Part shown: piece after piece, positions 15,519 through 22,968 of the stretch | Layout: each line of letters opens with the position of its first letter | Position numbering within the stretch: position 1 is the first letter of the stretch | NCBI RefSeq assembly: GCF_900016645.1 | Contig: NZ_CDGJ01000124.1 | Origin: Acididesulfobacillus acetoxydans | GTDB taxonomy: Bacteria > Bacillota > Desulfitobacteriia > Desulfitobacteriales > Desulfitobacteriaceae | Reading direction: 5' to 3' (one strand) | DNA length: 32,092 nt | Notes under the pieces: model-generated | Databases searched by the model: none | Seen by the model: only the letters and a program-made list of their open reading frames with translations | What the model was told of the DNA's origin: nothing | Made by a program: the position numbers and the translations under genes

Positions 15519-16583
15519 ATGGGTTTACCCGAAATCGTAATAGATCTTGAGAAGATTAAATCAAATGTTCGAACCGTACGCGCTTTGGCCGACCCTTTAG
15601 GTATTGAAGTGGTAGGGGTAACTAAAGGTGTTTTGGGGGACGTACGCATCGCGGAGGCTTTCTTAGCGGGAGGGATTACAACGCTTGGCGATTCACGCTG
15701 GGAAAATCTCCAACGCCTGCGTCAGGCTTTCCCTGATGTATCCTTGATGCTATTGCGGATTCCGGGTTTGTCTCAAATAGAGAGGGTGATCCGGTGGGCT
15801 GATATCAGCCTGAATTCTGACTTAGAAGTACTTCAGGCCTTGTCGGAAGAGGCTCTCCGCTGCAACAAACAGCACAAGGTCATTCTTATGGTGGACCTCG
15901 GTGATCTGCGTGAAGGAGTCTGGCCCCAGGATTTGCCTGAATTGACAAAGAGAGCCCGTCTGCTGCCAGGAATCCGGATTATAGGCCTGGGTGCAAATTT
16001 CGCTTGTTACGGTGGTTTGATACCCACAGTTGAGAAGGTTAAGCAACTGGTTGAGCTGGCCGATGCCATGGAGGGGATTTTAGGATATTCGCTGGCCGTT
16101 ATTTCCGGAGGCAACTCGGCAAACCTGCCTCTGGTCCTAAATCAAACCATTCCTCAGCGCATTAATCAACTGCGCCTTGGCGAAGGTATCCTGCAGGGGA
16201 CGGAGAGCATTCAGAGGCGGCTGCTGCCGGGGTCGGTGCCTGATGCGTTTGTACTCAGGGCTGAAATTATTGAACGCTATGAAAAACCGACGCTTCCTCT
16301 AGGGGAAACCGGACAGGATGCTTTTGGTAAGCTGCCAAAGTTCACCGATGAAGGATGGCGCAAACGGGGAATCTTGGCTTTGGGGCGCCAGGATGTACCT
16401 TTGGAAGGTTTGATGTTGCGCGATCAACGGTTGAGGATTTTCGGAGCGAGTTCGGATCACCTTATCGTCGACTTGACCGAAGCCGGGGAACTTGCGCTGG
16501 GTTCGATCGTGGAGTTTAATCTGAGTTATGGAGGACTCCTGGGGGCGATGACTTCCCCGTATGTGGAAAAGAGGTATGTCTAA
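15519..16583 (+). CDS. Alanine/ornithine racemase family PLP-dependent enzyme
   Basis: ATG 15519 follows AAAGGGGG; the product has 354 residues. The N-terminal TIM-barrel of a fold-type III PLP enzyme is visible. The PLP-binding Lys36 lies in VVGVTKGVLGD, followed by TTLGDSRWENLQRLR, VDLGDLREGVW and VISGGNSANLPL, with the C-terminal phosphate-binding and dimer region QLRLGEGILQGTE. This arrangement is that of the ornithine racemase / YhfX-like group rather than biosynthetic alanine racemase. It would interconvert L and D forms of an amino acid, with substrate unknown. It lies about 70 bases after the EamA gene and seems to end the intact part of the operon. Confidence 0.85.
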   Translation: MGLPEIVIDLEKIKSNVRTVRALADPLGIEVVGVTKGVLGDVRIAEAFLAGGITTLGDSRWENLQRLRQAFPDVSLMLLRIPGLSQIERVIRWADISLNSDLEVLQALSEEALRCNKQHKVILMVDLGDLREGVWPQDLPELTKRARLLPGIRIIGLGANFACYGGLIPTVEKVKQLVELADAMEGILGYSLAVISGGNSANLPLVLNQTIPQRINQLRLGEGILQGTESIQRRLLPGSVPDAFVLRAEIIERYEKPTLPLGETGQDAFGKLPKFTDEGWRKRGILALGRQDVPLEGLMLRDQRLRIFGASSDHLIVDLTEAGELALGSIVEFNLSYGGLLGAMTSPYVEKRYV

Positions 16584-16642
16584 TGACATCATACCAAAGA
16601 ATTGATGTTTTGATTCCCTTACTCAAAATATGCATGGTCTGC

Positions 16643-16670
16643 GGTGGGCATGCAGAGGGAAATGCCCACC
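16643..16670 (+). other. Hairpin after the racemase gene
   Basis: GGTGGGCAT (16643-16651) pairs perfectly with ATGCCCACC (16662-16670) around a ten-base loop. There is no T run, so it is a poor terminator. It may stabilise the mRNA or be a regulatory structure ahead of the broken gene at 16690. Confidence 0.5.
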
Positions 16671-16689
16671 ATAGAAGGAATTAAATTCA

Positions 16690-16812
16690 ATGAATTATTT
16701 CATGGAACCGACAGGTGTGGCCATCATCGGGGCTAGCCAGGATTTTGCGACTATTAACGGAAAAATCCTCAAATACTTATCTGAAACGAACTGTAGCCAT
16801 CTTGTTTTTTAA
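16690..16812 (+). pseudogene. Acyl-CoA synthetase (NDP-forming) CoA-binding domain, N-terminal remnant
   Basis: ATG 16690 opens a 40-codon frame whose first 33 residues match the start of the CoA-binding domain of NDP-forming acyl-CoA synthetases or succinyl-CoA ligase alpha: GVAIIGASQDFATINGKILKYL, where the family has a Gly-Ala-Ser loop and then Gly-Lys. The similarity stops near 16786, and the frame ends seven codons later in unrelated sequence. An intact gene would run for 450 to 700 codons, so this is a stump cut by insertion. It was probably part of the upstream catabolic operon. Confidence 0.6.
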
Positions 16813-17087
16813 ACCCCACATTATGGCATAACGTTTTTAGCTTGAAGGTTTTCATCACATCCACTATAATAGTGTCAATCGAATAGCCATGGACTTGGAG
16901 AACATTTTCAATCTCTTGTGATAGGTTTCCGTACGGCGCATCCCCCAGCCTCCAGCTTTCCGGTTCGGTGGGGGGTAGTCGCCCTTCTAATCCGCTAGGT
17001 AAGTAAGCCATAAGCATTACCTGTTTGCGTCCCTTTTCCCCCGGTTCGCACCGTGCTGCGTGCCACTTTCATAGCACACGGCGCTCC
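16810..17087 (-). mobile_element. Group II intron 3' end (domain V/VI-like) and adjoining mobile-element debris
   Basis: Read on the minus strand from 17086, the sequence begins GGAGCGCCGTGTGC, then TATGAAAGTGGCACG and CACGGTGCGAACC. This resembles a group II intron domain V: an AGC triad, a long stem capped by GAAA, and a closing strand ending in GAACC, but with extra bases in the bulge region. A purine-rich stretch and TTACTTACCTA, resembling domain VI and a 3' splice region, follow. The frame further on (ending MKTFKLKTLCHNVGFKKQ) looks like a transposase N-terminus, which I cannot place. The element sits exactly between two gene stumps. Confidence 0.45.
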
Positions 17088-17114
17088 TTCAAATAATTAA
17101 AGACCTTGACTTAA

Positions 17115-17549
17115 GTGAACGACGAAGTTGTTGAGGAAAGAATTTCCCACAGTTTGAGAGAAGTTTGTCTAAAAGTGCTGGAAAACAGCCATACTTCTTT
17201 TAGCAGTTTGACTGCCCTGTTGGAGAGTACGGGAATCGGAACGACGATCTATGCCGTCAAACCGGGTGATGGCTCTGCCCGGGAGCAGGCCGCCTCTTGT
17301 GAGAAGGTTTTGGGCGGGTGGGCTAATCTCGCTAACGAATATGCTGCCAAACGCTATCGAAGCAACCTGATCAACTGGGGGATGCTGCCGTTTACGGTGG
17401 ACAGCGTTGTGGGCCTGAGTCTTAACGTGGATGATTTCATTTCTATTCCGGAAATTCGGGCGGAAGTTAGCCGTGGCGAGGAGGTAATACCGGCCGAACT
17501 CATAACCTCGGCCGGAGTCAAACCCATCGGGCTGTGGCTAAAAACCTGA
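17115..17549 (+). pseudogene. Aconitase-superfamily hydratase, C-terminal swivel-domain remnant
   Basis: The frame follows a stop codon directly and encodes 144 residues. The segment PGDGSAREQAASCEKVLGGWANLANEYAAKRYRSNLINWGMLPF matches the swivel-domain region of aconitase-like hydratases, where a Gly-Ser-(Ser/Ala)-Arg-Glu motif is followed by Arg and Asn-Leu-Ile-Asn-(Phe/Trp)-Gly-(Met/Ile)-Leu-Pro. Full enzymes have 600 to 800 residues with an N-terminal [4Fe-4S] domain, which is missing. The GTG at 17115 has no ribosome binding site. I infer a hydratase gene that lost its first three quarters when the intron-containing segment replaced it. Confidence 0.65.
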
Positions 17550-17580
17550 CAACTAATGGAAGGGAAATCATTCTGTTAGG

Positions 17581-17610
17581 TTGTTTGATCAATCATTACG
17601 CTGATAAACT
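17581..17610 (+). promoter_or_regulatory. Possible promoter and Fnr-like half sites before the Crp/Fnr gene
   Basis: TTGTTT (17581-17586) and TAAACT (17605-17610) are 18 bases apart. The -35 overlaps the palindrome TTGATCAA, which contains the half sites of an Fnr box without the usual spacer. Autoregulation is possible but this is weak evidence. Confidence 0.3.
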
Positions 17611-17631
17611 TTAACCGTGGGGGGATTCCCT

Positions 17632-18312
17632 TTGGATTTTAATAGTGCGTTAGAGCAGAATCCGGCAGTAACTGTCAGTACTGAAGAAAGTGAAAGATTT
17701 ATGAGACTTGCCGAAAGGATGACTTTTAAAGCCGGTGAGACAATTTTTGAAGAAGAAAATTCCGCTCGCTTCGTTTATCTAATTGAAACAGGTCACATAA
17801 AAATCTTCCGGATTTCCCCTTTCGGAACGATTGTCACGGTCGGTATCCGAAAAAGCGGCGATGTCATCGGAATTGCCGAAGTGCTCCGGGAGATGGACAG
17901 GTGTTGCTTTGCGAAAACGATCGAACCATCTGTCCTATGGAAGATGGATGGCAATAAATTTAAAGAATTGTTGTGTTGCCGCCCCCAGCTCGCCCTGAAA
18001 ATTGCAGCTACCCTTAGCAATCGCCTTAGGGAGGCCGAGACAACCATATTAAATCTTATGACATTCGAAGTTGACAGAAGACTTGCCAGGCTACTTATCT
18101 CCCTAGCAGAAAAAGGGGTCTCTCCAGGAGAAAAGGGGCTAAAGCTGAATATTAAACTGACTCAAGATGAAATTGCTACGATGATTGGAACTTGCCGTCA
18201 AACCGTGACCACGACCTTGCATAAATTTAGGGACCAGAAACTTATTTATTCCAGTAAAAGGAATATAGAAATTACTGATCTTGAAAACCTAAAACGCTTT
18301 GCTGGGCTTTGA
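17632..18312 (+). CDS. Crp/Fnr family transcriptional regulator
   Basis: TTG 17632, spaced correctly from GGGGGGA, gives 226 residues; GTG 17617 lies inside that ribosome binding site. The N-terminal cyclic-nucleotide-type sensor fold shows FKAGETIFEEENSARFVYLIETGHIKIFR and IRKSGDVIGIAEVL, and a long dimerisation helix precedes the helix-turn-helix KLTQDEIATMIGTCRQTVTTTLHKFRDQKLI. Arg and Ser residues that bind cAMP are not obvious, so a different effector is likely. Cysteines occur as CCFAK and LLCCRP, but no Fnr-type N-terminal cluster motif is present. It is the nearest regulator to the SLC13/AprA-like cluster, 750 bases downstream, and is a candidate controller of it. Confidence 0.88.
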   Translation: MDFNSALEQNPAVTVSTEESERFMRLAERMTFKAGETIFEEENSARFVYLIETGHIKIFRISPFGTIVTVGIRKSGDVIGIAEVLREMDRCCFAKTIEPSVLWKMDGNKFKELLCCRPQLALKIAATLSNRLREAETTILNLMTFEVDRRLARLLISLAEKGVSPGEKGLKLNIKLTQDEIATMIGTCRQTVTTTLHKFRDQKLIYSSKRNIEITDLENLKRFAGL

Positions 18313-18330
18313 GGAAAAACATGAATTAAT

Positions 18331-18363
18331 GGCTGCTTTGTCTCCGGACTGAGCAGCTTTATT
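18331..18363 (+). terminator. Weak terminator after the Crp/Fnr gene
   Basis: GGCTGCT (18331-18337) can pair with AGCAGCT (18352-18358), followed by TTATTT. Confidence 0.4.
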
Positions 18364-18428
18364 TGCATATCAGAAAGTATAAAATCTGGGGGTGCACAAG
18401 TGCAACTTCGGCTCCTCTTAACTAGATT

Positions 18429-18551
18429 CCCCTGAAAAAGTCCGTATTTTATAACATCCAGCCAACGCCTCCGCTGGTAAACCCTTTATTCATGCGGGTT
18501 GGGTTGGATATCTTTGGCCGAAATTTCTTCGAATTAGCAGTTTTTCAGGGG
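18429..18551 (+). mobile_element. MITE copy 1 (123 bp, terminal inverted repeats)
   Basis: The element starts CCCCTGAAAAAG and ends with a TTTTTCAGGGG inverted copy. Inside, ATCCAGCCAAC and GTTGGGTTGGAT form a second inverted pair, so the whole unit folds on itself. The flanks are CTTAACTAGATT and CTCTAACTAGATT. The terminus matches the left end of the transposase-bearing element at 29583. Confidence 0.75.
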
Positions 18552-18565
18552 ACTCTAACTAGATT

Positions 18566-18688
18566 CCCCTGAAAAAGTCCGCATTTTATAACATCCAGCC
18601 AACGCCTTCGCTGGTAAACCCTTTATTCATGCGGGTTGGGTTGGATATCTTTGGCCGAAATTTCTTCGAATTAGCAGTTTTTCAGGGG
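18566..18688 (+). mobile_element. MITE copy 2 (123 bp), tandem to copy 1
   Basis: It is identical to copy 1 except for two bases I can see (T to C near 18582 and C to T near 18608). The repeat period, including the shared flank CTCTAACTAGATT, is 137 bp, which points to a recent duplication. Confidence 0.75.
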
Positions 18689-18700
18689 ACTCTAACTAAC

Positions 18701-18719
18701 CGATCGTTTTCAACGATCG
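18701..18719. other. Perfect 8-bp hairpin CGATCGTT-TTC-AACGATCG
   Basis: A perfect inverted repeat with a three-base loop lies 12 bases after the second MITE. The rest of the gap up to 19064 has no gene. It holds a direct repeat of AGTATGTACC (18810 and 18824), homopolymer C and T runs, and an A/T-rich stretch near 18890-18940 where a promoter could lie, though I find no convincing -35/-10 pair. Confidence 0.4.
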
Positions 18720-19064
18720 CGGCACAAGCCGAGATTGTTTACGGAAATGTGACATCTTCATTCTACTTTGTGAACGGGTAGTTCATGATTGTTTCTTTGG
18801 CATCAGAAAGTATGTACCCAAGTATGTACCTGTTACCCCCCCTTTTTTTTGGAAGCATTCTCCCCCCCGTGACTGAACAGAATAATAAGGATTACTAATA
18901 TTTATTATCAGTTTATCTGATTTTTTCTTTGTAAATGTCCACTGAACGACATACGTGCTTGTGAACACATGGTACAATTGTGATGAGGTTTAAGTCTGGC
19001 CAGAAGCCCGGGCAGGCTGCGTTAGGCTCAAGAAGTCTTCCTAGAAAGGATTGGTGTTCAACCT

Positions 19065-20555
19065 ATGGCAAACATACCCATAGAATATTGCGATGAAAAG
19101 GCCTCGGGTTTTTCACTGCTGAGAAATGCCAAGGCTGCAGGCATCAATGGGCGAACTGCCATCATCGGTTTTTTTCTGTCATGGATCGCTTTTGCTTTAA
19201 TCGTCATGGTCGTTCCCGTCGGTAAAGGGTTGACGTTTGCCGGCCGTGCCACTTTGGCTGTCACAGTCTGGGCCATTATCACATGGCTGACGGATTCTGT
19301 TCCCAAAGCAATCTCGGGTCTGGCTATCCCATTGCTGCTAATTATCAGCGGAGCCTTTAGCCAGATACCCAAGGCTTTCTCTGGCTATACAAACAATACT
19401 ACTTTTCTTGTAATCGGTACTTTCTTGTTTGCAGCGGTGATGAGCTGTGCGGGACTGGACCGTCGTATCGCTTTCGCGATGGTCGGGAAGTCCTCCAAAG
19501 TAGGCTCGATCATCCGGGGAGTTTTTCTGGCAAATCTCGCTTCGGCTTTGTTCATTCCGGCTACTGTGGCTCGTGCTTCAACTTATTATCCTGTGGTACA
19601 GGGATTAAAGGATATCTTCAAAGGACACGAAGATGAAGCAAAAATCAGAAAGGCGATTTCTATTGCGGCTATAGGATTTTCCGCCTCTCTTGGCGCACCG
19701 CTGTTTCTGACATCACACATGCCAAACGTGGTGGTGGCAACCATTTTGGCAAAGACTGGTTCCATTGATCTGTCCTGGACAAAATGGTTCCTTATGATGT
19801 GGCCCATGGTCGGACTTACTCCGATCATTTTCTTCTGGCAGAAGTACCATTTTAAAGTTAACAGTCTGAACATTCCGGGCGGAGCTCAAGCAATCGGGCA
19901 GGAAAAAGCATCCCTGGGCAAAATGCAGGTGGTTGACTGGTTAATTCTGGCTTGCTTCGCCATAGCGGTTGCGTTATGGGTAACCAAATCGCTGAACCAC
20001 ATGCAAACCGGGATGGTCACTTTGCTGGCACTATTGGTTTTGTTTATACCCGGTTTATTGCCAATCGGCTGGAAAACGCTGCAAGGAAAAACAATGTGGG
20101 GAACCTGGCTCATGCTGGCCGGCGCCATTTCGCTGGCTTCAGCCTTATCTTCTACGGGCGTCGCGAAACTAATCGCCTCGAATGTTTTCAAAGTAATCCC
20201 TCATGTTAGCGGTATTTTAGTCCTCTTGATGGTCATGGTTGCCATCCAAATCTTCCGCCTGGGAATCGCCAGCAGTGTAGCGGCAACCTCTTTGATAGCT
20301 CCCATACTGGTCGCTTTGGCTCCAATGCTCCATCTAAACCCGGTACCATTTGTCTTAAGTGTGGCCATTCTCGATCCCTTTACCTTTTTAATCCCGGTAG
20401 AATTGGCCTCTTGCGTCGTTGCCTATGGCTCTGAGGATTTCAGCTTTGTCGATTTCTTTAAGGCAGGCGCTCCGGTAACCCTGATGGCGATTGTCTATGT
20501 CCTCGTGATCATGGTTCCATGGTGGAGCCTCATGGGCTATCCTTTGGGTCACTAA
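19065..20555 (+). CDS. SLC13/DASS family divalent-anion transporter
   Basis: The 496-residue protein has about 12 to 14 hydrophobic helices and the organisation of the DASS/CitT family: KGLTFAGRATLAVTVWAIITWLTDSVP near residue 55, SGLAIPLLL, helices with NNTTFLVIGTFLF, the re-entrant motif TSHMPNVVVATIL in half one and IASSVAATSLIAPI in half two. Family members move dicarboxylates, tricarboxylates, sulfate or sulfonates with sodium or by exchange. ATG 19065 has only a weak upstream site (AGAAAGGATTGG). It lies 115 bases before the AprA-like gene on the same strand, so it most likely imports the anion that the reductase cluster uses, or exchanges it for the product. Confidence 0.87.
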   Translation: MANIPIEYCDEKASGFSLLRNAKAAGINGRTAIIGFFLSWIAFALIVMVVPVGKGLTFAGRATLAVTVWAIITWLTDSVPKAISGLAIPLLLIISGAFSQIPKAFSGYTNNTTFLVIGTFLFAAVMSCAGLDRRIAFAMVGKSSKVGSIIRGVFLANLASALFIPATVARASTYYPVVQGLKDIFKGHEDEAKIRKAISIAAIGFSASLGAPLFLTSHMPNVVVATILAKTGSIDLSWTKWFLMMWPMVGLTPIIFFWQKYHFKVNSLNIPGGAQAIGQEKASLGKMQVVDWLILACFAIAVALWVTKSLNHMQTGMVTLLALLVLFIPGLLPIGWKTLQGKTMWGTWLMLAGAISLASALSSTGVAKLIASNVFKVIPHVSGILVLLMVMVAIQIFRLGIASSVAATSLIAPILVALAPMLHLNPVPFVLSVAILDPFTFLIPVELASCVVAYGSEDFSFVDFFKAGAPVTLMAIVYVLVIMVPWWSLMGYPLGH

Positions 20556-20597
20556 TTTCACAAATGTCCAGCGCACGACTTTCACTTTTCCTTATTC

Positions 20598-20607
20598 ATG
20601 GTACCAT
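20598..20607. promoter_or_regulatory. Palindrome ATGGTACCAT, possible operator
   Basis: A perfect ten-base palindrome in the 115-base gap before the AprA-like gene. The related sequence ACATGGTACAATTGTG occurs at 18967-18982, about 85 bases before the transporter start. Both could be bound by one regulator such as the Crp/Fnr protein. The palindrome contains a KpnI-like core and could be chance. Confidence 0.25.
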
Positions 20608-20670
20608 AAGCTCACTTTCACGGATGCCGTTCAGAGATGCCTGATTTTGAACACATAAGGAGGTCTACCG

Positions 20671-22422
20671 ATGACTCAATCTCGGCTAAACAATTTAGAT
20701 GAAATCCGAGAAGAACACTTGGAAGCAGATATTTTGATTATCGGGGGAGGTAATGCGGGCTGTTTTGCTGCTATTGAAGCAAAAAAGATAAATTCCAAAC
20801 TGAAAGTAATCATTATGGAAAAAGCTCATATCGACCGTAGCGGTTGTCTTGCCGGTGGCATGGATGCTATCAATACCTACCTCCCGAAGGATAAGACTCC
20901 GGAAGACTTAGTCCGCTGGAGCCGTGCACAGGCCGGCGGTCTTCTCCGGGAGGACCTGGCCCTGGAAATTTCCAGATGCCTGAACGAACCCATTGAGGAA
21001 TGGGAACGTTGGGGACTTCCGATCAAAAAGAATGACAACGGGGATGCAAAGTATCGCGGTCAGTGGGATATCTCCATTCAAGGTTCGGAAATGAAACCCA
21101 TTCTGGCGGAAAAAACAAGGGAAATGGGCGTAGAAGTTGTCAATAGAGTTGTCGCAACGAATCTGCTTTTTGACGGGGAAAAAGTCGTCGGCGCGATGGG
21201 TTTCGGAGTCAGAGACGGCAAATTCTACTCTATCAAGGGAAAAGCCACCATCGTGGCTACCGGTGGCGCCAGCGGACTCTATAAACCCTATACGAACGAC
21301 GGAAATGACTCGCACCACCAGATTTGGTATTGTCCTTTTGACACGGGAACCGGATATGCGATGGGGATTCGCGCCGGAGCGGAAATGACGACTTTTGAAA
21401 TGCGCTGGGCAGCAGTTCGCACCAAGGATTTTAATGGCCCAATCGACACGATCTCCGTCTGTTACAAGACTCCAATGGTCAACGCAAAAGGAGAAAAGTT
21501 CTTGGCCGAACGTTATGCCGAGTATGGCGGAGACAAAGCACCCCGTTATATCCGGGCCAGTGCTCCTATGGAAGAAGTCCTGGCCGGTCGCGGACCGATC
21601 TATGTCGATACACGGCAAATGACTCCTGAGCAGATCAAAGAAATGAAGACTGACTACCTTAACGAACGTCCTTCTTTCGTTCTTTACCTGGCTGCCAACG
21701 GACACGACATCGGCAAAGAACCCATTGAAGTCTATGGCAGTGATCCATATATCGTCGGGGGGCATACAGCCAGCGGTTATTGGCTGGATAAGAACTGGCA
21801 AACAACGCTACCCGGGTTATTTGCGTGCGGAGATGTCGCCGGCGGGGTTCCCAATAAATTTGTCGGAGGATGCGGGGCTGAAGGACTACTCTCTGCTCGC
21901 GGAGCAGTGACTTACATCGAAAGGATCGGAGAACTGCACTGTGACCTAACGGAACAGCTGTCGGCTGAAAAGGCTAGGATTTTCAGTCCGCTCCTCGCGA
22001 ATGAAGACGGTGTTCTCCCGCGCTGGATGGAAGAAAAAATGCAGCGCATTATGGACGAATACGCAGGCGGGGTGCATCAATTTTACCGCATGAATGAAGA
22101 GCGTTTAGACAATGCTTTGCGCCACATCAGAAAGATGAAAAAACAAGTTAGCTTTCTCTACGCCAAAGACCTCCATGAGCTGATGCTTGCCCATGAGGTT
22201 ATTGACCGATTGGATGTGGCTGAAGTCCTCATCTATCACCTTAAGTACCGTAAGGAAACCCGTTGGCCCGGTTGGCAGACCCGGATGGACTACCCCGAAA
22301 AGGATTCCGCCCTGGATTGTTTTGTCAACTCCAAGCTGAACCGCGATACCGGCGAAGTAGAAGTTTTCACAAGACCTTATGATCAGATCGTTCCCGGTGA
22401 TCGTTATAAGCCTACTCTGTAG
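20671..22422 (+). CDS. AprA-like flavoprotein (fumarate reductase/APS reductase alpha superfamily)
   Basis: ATG 20671 follows AAGGAGG; 583 residues. The FAD-binding motif ADILIIGGGNAG lies at 19-30, then MEKAHIDRSGCLAGGMDAINTYL (49-71), which is the AprA rather than the FrdA pattern, with TPEDLVRWS and EWERWGLPI. The second FAD part is ATIVATGGASGLY (192-204), the active-site region DPYIVGGHTASGYW (358-371), and ACGDVAGGVPNKF (385-397). True APS reductase alpha subunits carry a different sequence around the substrate His (SHSGCCGIW) and are longer, about 620 to 660 residues. No sat, qmo or dsr gene is near. I infer a paralogous reductase of another small anion, with electrons from the AprB-like protein encoded next. 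Soluble; no signal peptide. Confidence 0.78.
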   Translation: MTQSRLNNLDEIREEHLEADILIIGGGNAGCFAAIEAKKINSKLKVIIMEKAHIDRSGCLAGGMDAINTYLPKDKTPEDLVRWSRAQAGGLLREDLALEISRCLNEPIEEWERWGLPIKKNDNGDAKYRGQWDISIQGSEMKPILAEKTREMGVEVVNRVVATNLLFDGEKVVGAMGFGVRDGKFYSIKGKATIVATGGASGLYKPYTNDGNDSHHQIWYCPFDTGTGYAMGIRAGAEMTTFEMRWAAVRTKDFNGPIDTISVCYKTPMVNAKGEKFLAERYAEYGGDKAPRYIRASAPMEEVLAGRGPIYVDTRQMTPEQIKEMKTDYLNERPSFVLYLAANGHDIGKEPIEVYGSDPYIVGGHTASGYWLDKNWQTTLPGLFACGDVAGGVPNKFVGGCGAEGLLSARGAVTYIERIGELHCDLTEQLSAEKARIFSPLLANEDGVLPRWMEEKMQRIMDEYAGGVHQFYRMNEERLDNALRHIRKMKKQVSFLYAKDLHELMLAHEVIDRLDVAEVLIYHLKYRKETRWPGWQTRMDYPEKDSALDCFVNSKLNRDTGEVEVFTRPYDQIVPGDRYKPTL

Positions 22423-22509
22423 GTGTTAGCATGGATTCATGTTTAGTTTTGTCTCCAAATCTCCAAAACGCTAGTATTATATCAGTAATGTGGAAGGAGC
22501 GTACTGACA

Positions 22510-22857
22510 TTGGCGCCAAAAGTATTGTTAAATAAATGTGACGGCTGCAAAGCCGAAAAAGAACCTCTTTGTGAACAGATTTGTCCCGGCGACCTGATGA
22601 CTCTGGGAACCAATGGCAAAGCGATCTGCCGTGACCCTAGAGACTGTTGGGACTGTATGTCCTGCATCAAAATTTGTCCGCAAGGGGCCATTGAAACGAG
22701 GGTTCCCTATCAAATCGGCTACCACGAAGCCAAACTGATTCCCATGATGGGTACAAACCGTATCACGTGGACCTGTATTGACATTGAGGGCAATGTTGAA
22801 CGCTTTGTGGTCAAAAATCACAATGAAGTAGATGATGATAACGATGATGATGATTAA
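22510..22857 (+). CDS. AprB-like 2[4Fe-4S] ferredoxin subunit with poly-Asp tail
   Basis: TTG 22510 lies about ten bases after GGAAGGAG; 115 residues. Two cluster motifs fit AprB: Cys10, 13, 21, 25 (C-x2-C-x7-C-x3-C, with KCDGCKAEKEPLCEQICP) and Cys46, 49, 52, 56 (DCWDCMSCIKICPQGAI). The beta segment IPMMGTNRITWT with VERFVV corresponds to AprB PMRGTSDIMWT. APS reductase beta subunits continue for some 30 residues that wrap around the alpha subunit; here the chain ends in VDDDNDDDD, encoded by a GAT-rich run. It should carry electrons to the AprA-like flavin. A hairpin follows before the next gene. Confidence 0.8.
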   Translation: MAPKVLLNKCDGCKAEKEPLCEQICPGDLMTLGTNGKAICRDPRDCWDCMSCIKICPQGAIETRVPYQIGYHEAKLIPMMGTNRITWTCIDIEGNVERFVVKNHNEVDDDNDDDD

Positions 22858-22879
22858 GTTAAATTGAAAATGTTGTTTG

Positions 22880-22912
22880 TGTCAGCTGCACCCTCCATGG
22901 GTACAGCTGACA
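22880..22912 (+). terminator. Hairpin between the AprB-like and HdrA-like genes
   Basis: TGTCAGCTG (22880-22888) pairs perfectly with CAGCTGACA (22904-22912), and CCC/GGG pairs inside. Only TTTG follows, so it is a leaky terminator or an mRNA-stabilising element. It could lower expression of the electron-transfer genes relative to the AprAB-like pair. Confidence 0.5.
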
Positions 22913-22968
22913 TTTGAACAAAGTGGGGTTTCACTTGGAACATTTTCGCTTAATCAGGAGGAGAGCCT

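Noticed and set aside
20671..22857. AprA/AprB pair as the dissimilatory APS reductase of a sulfate reducer
   Set aside because: The active-site motif differs, the beta subunit lacks its arm, gene order is alpha before beta, and sat, qmo and dsr genes are absent here.
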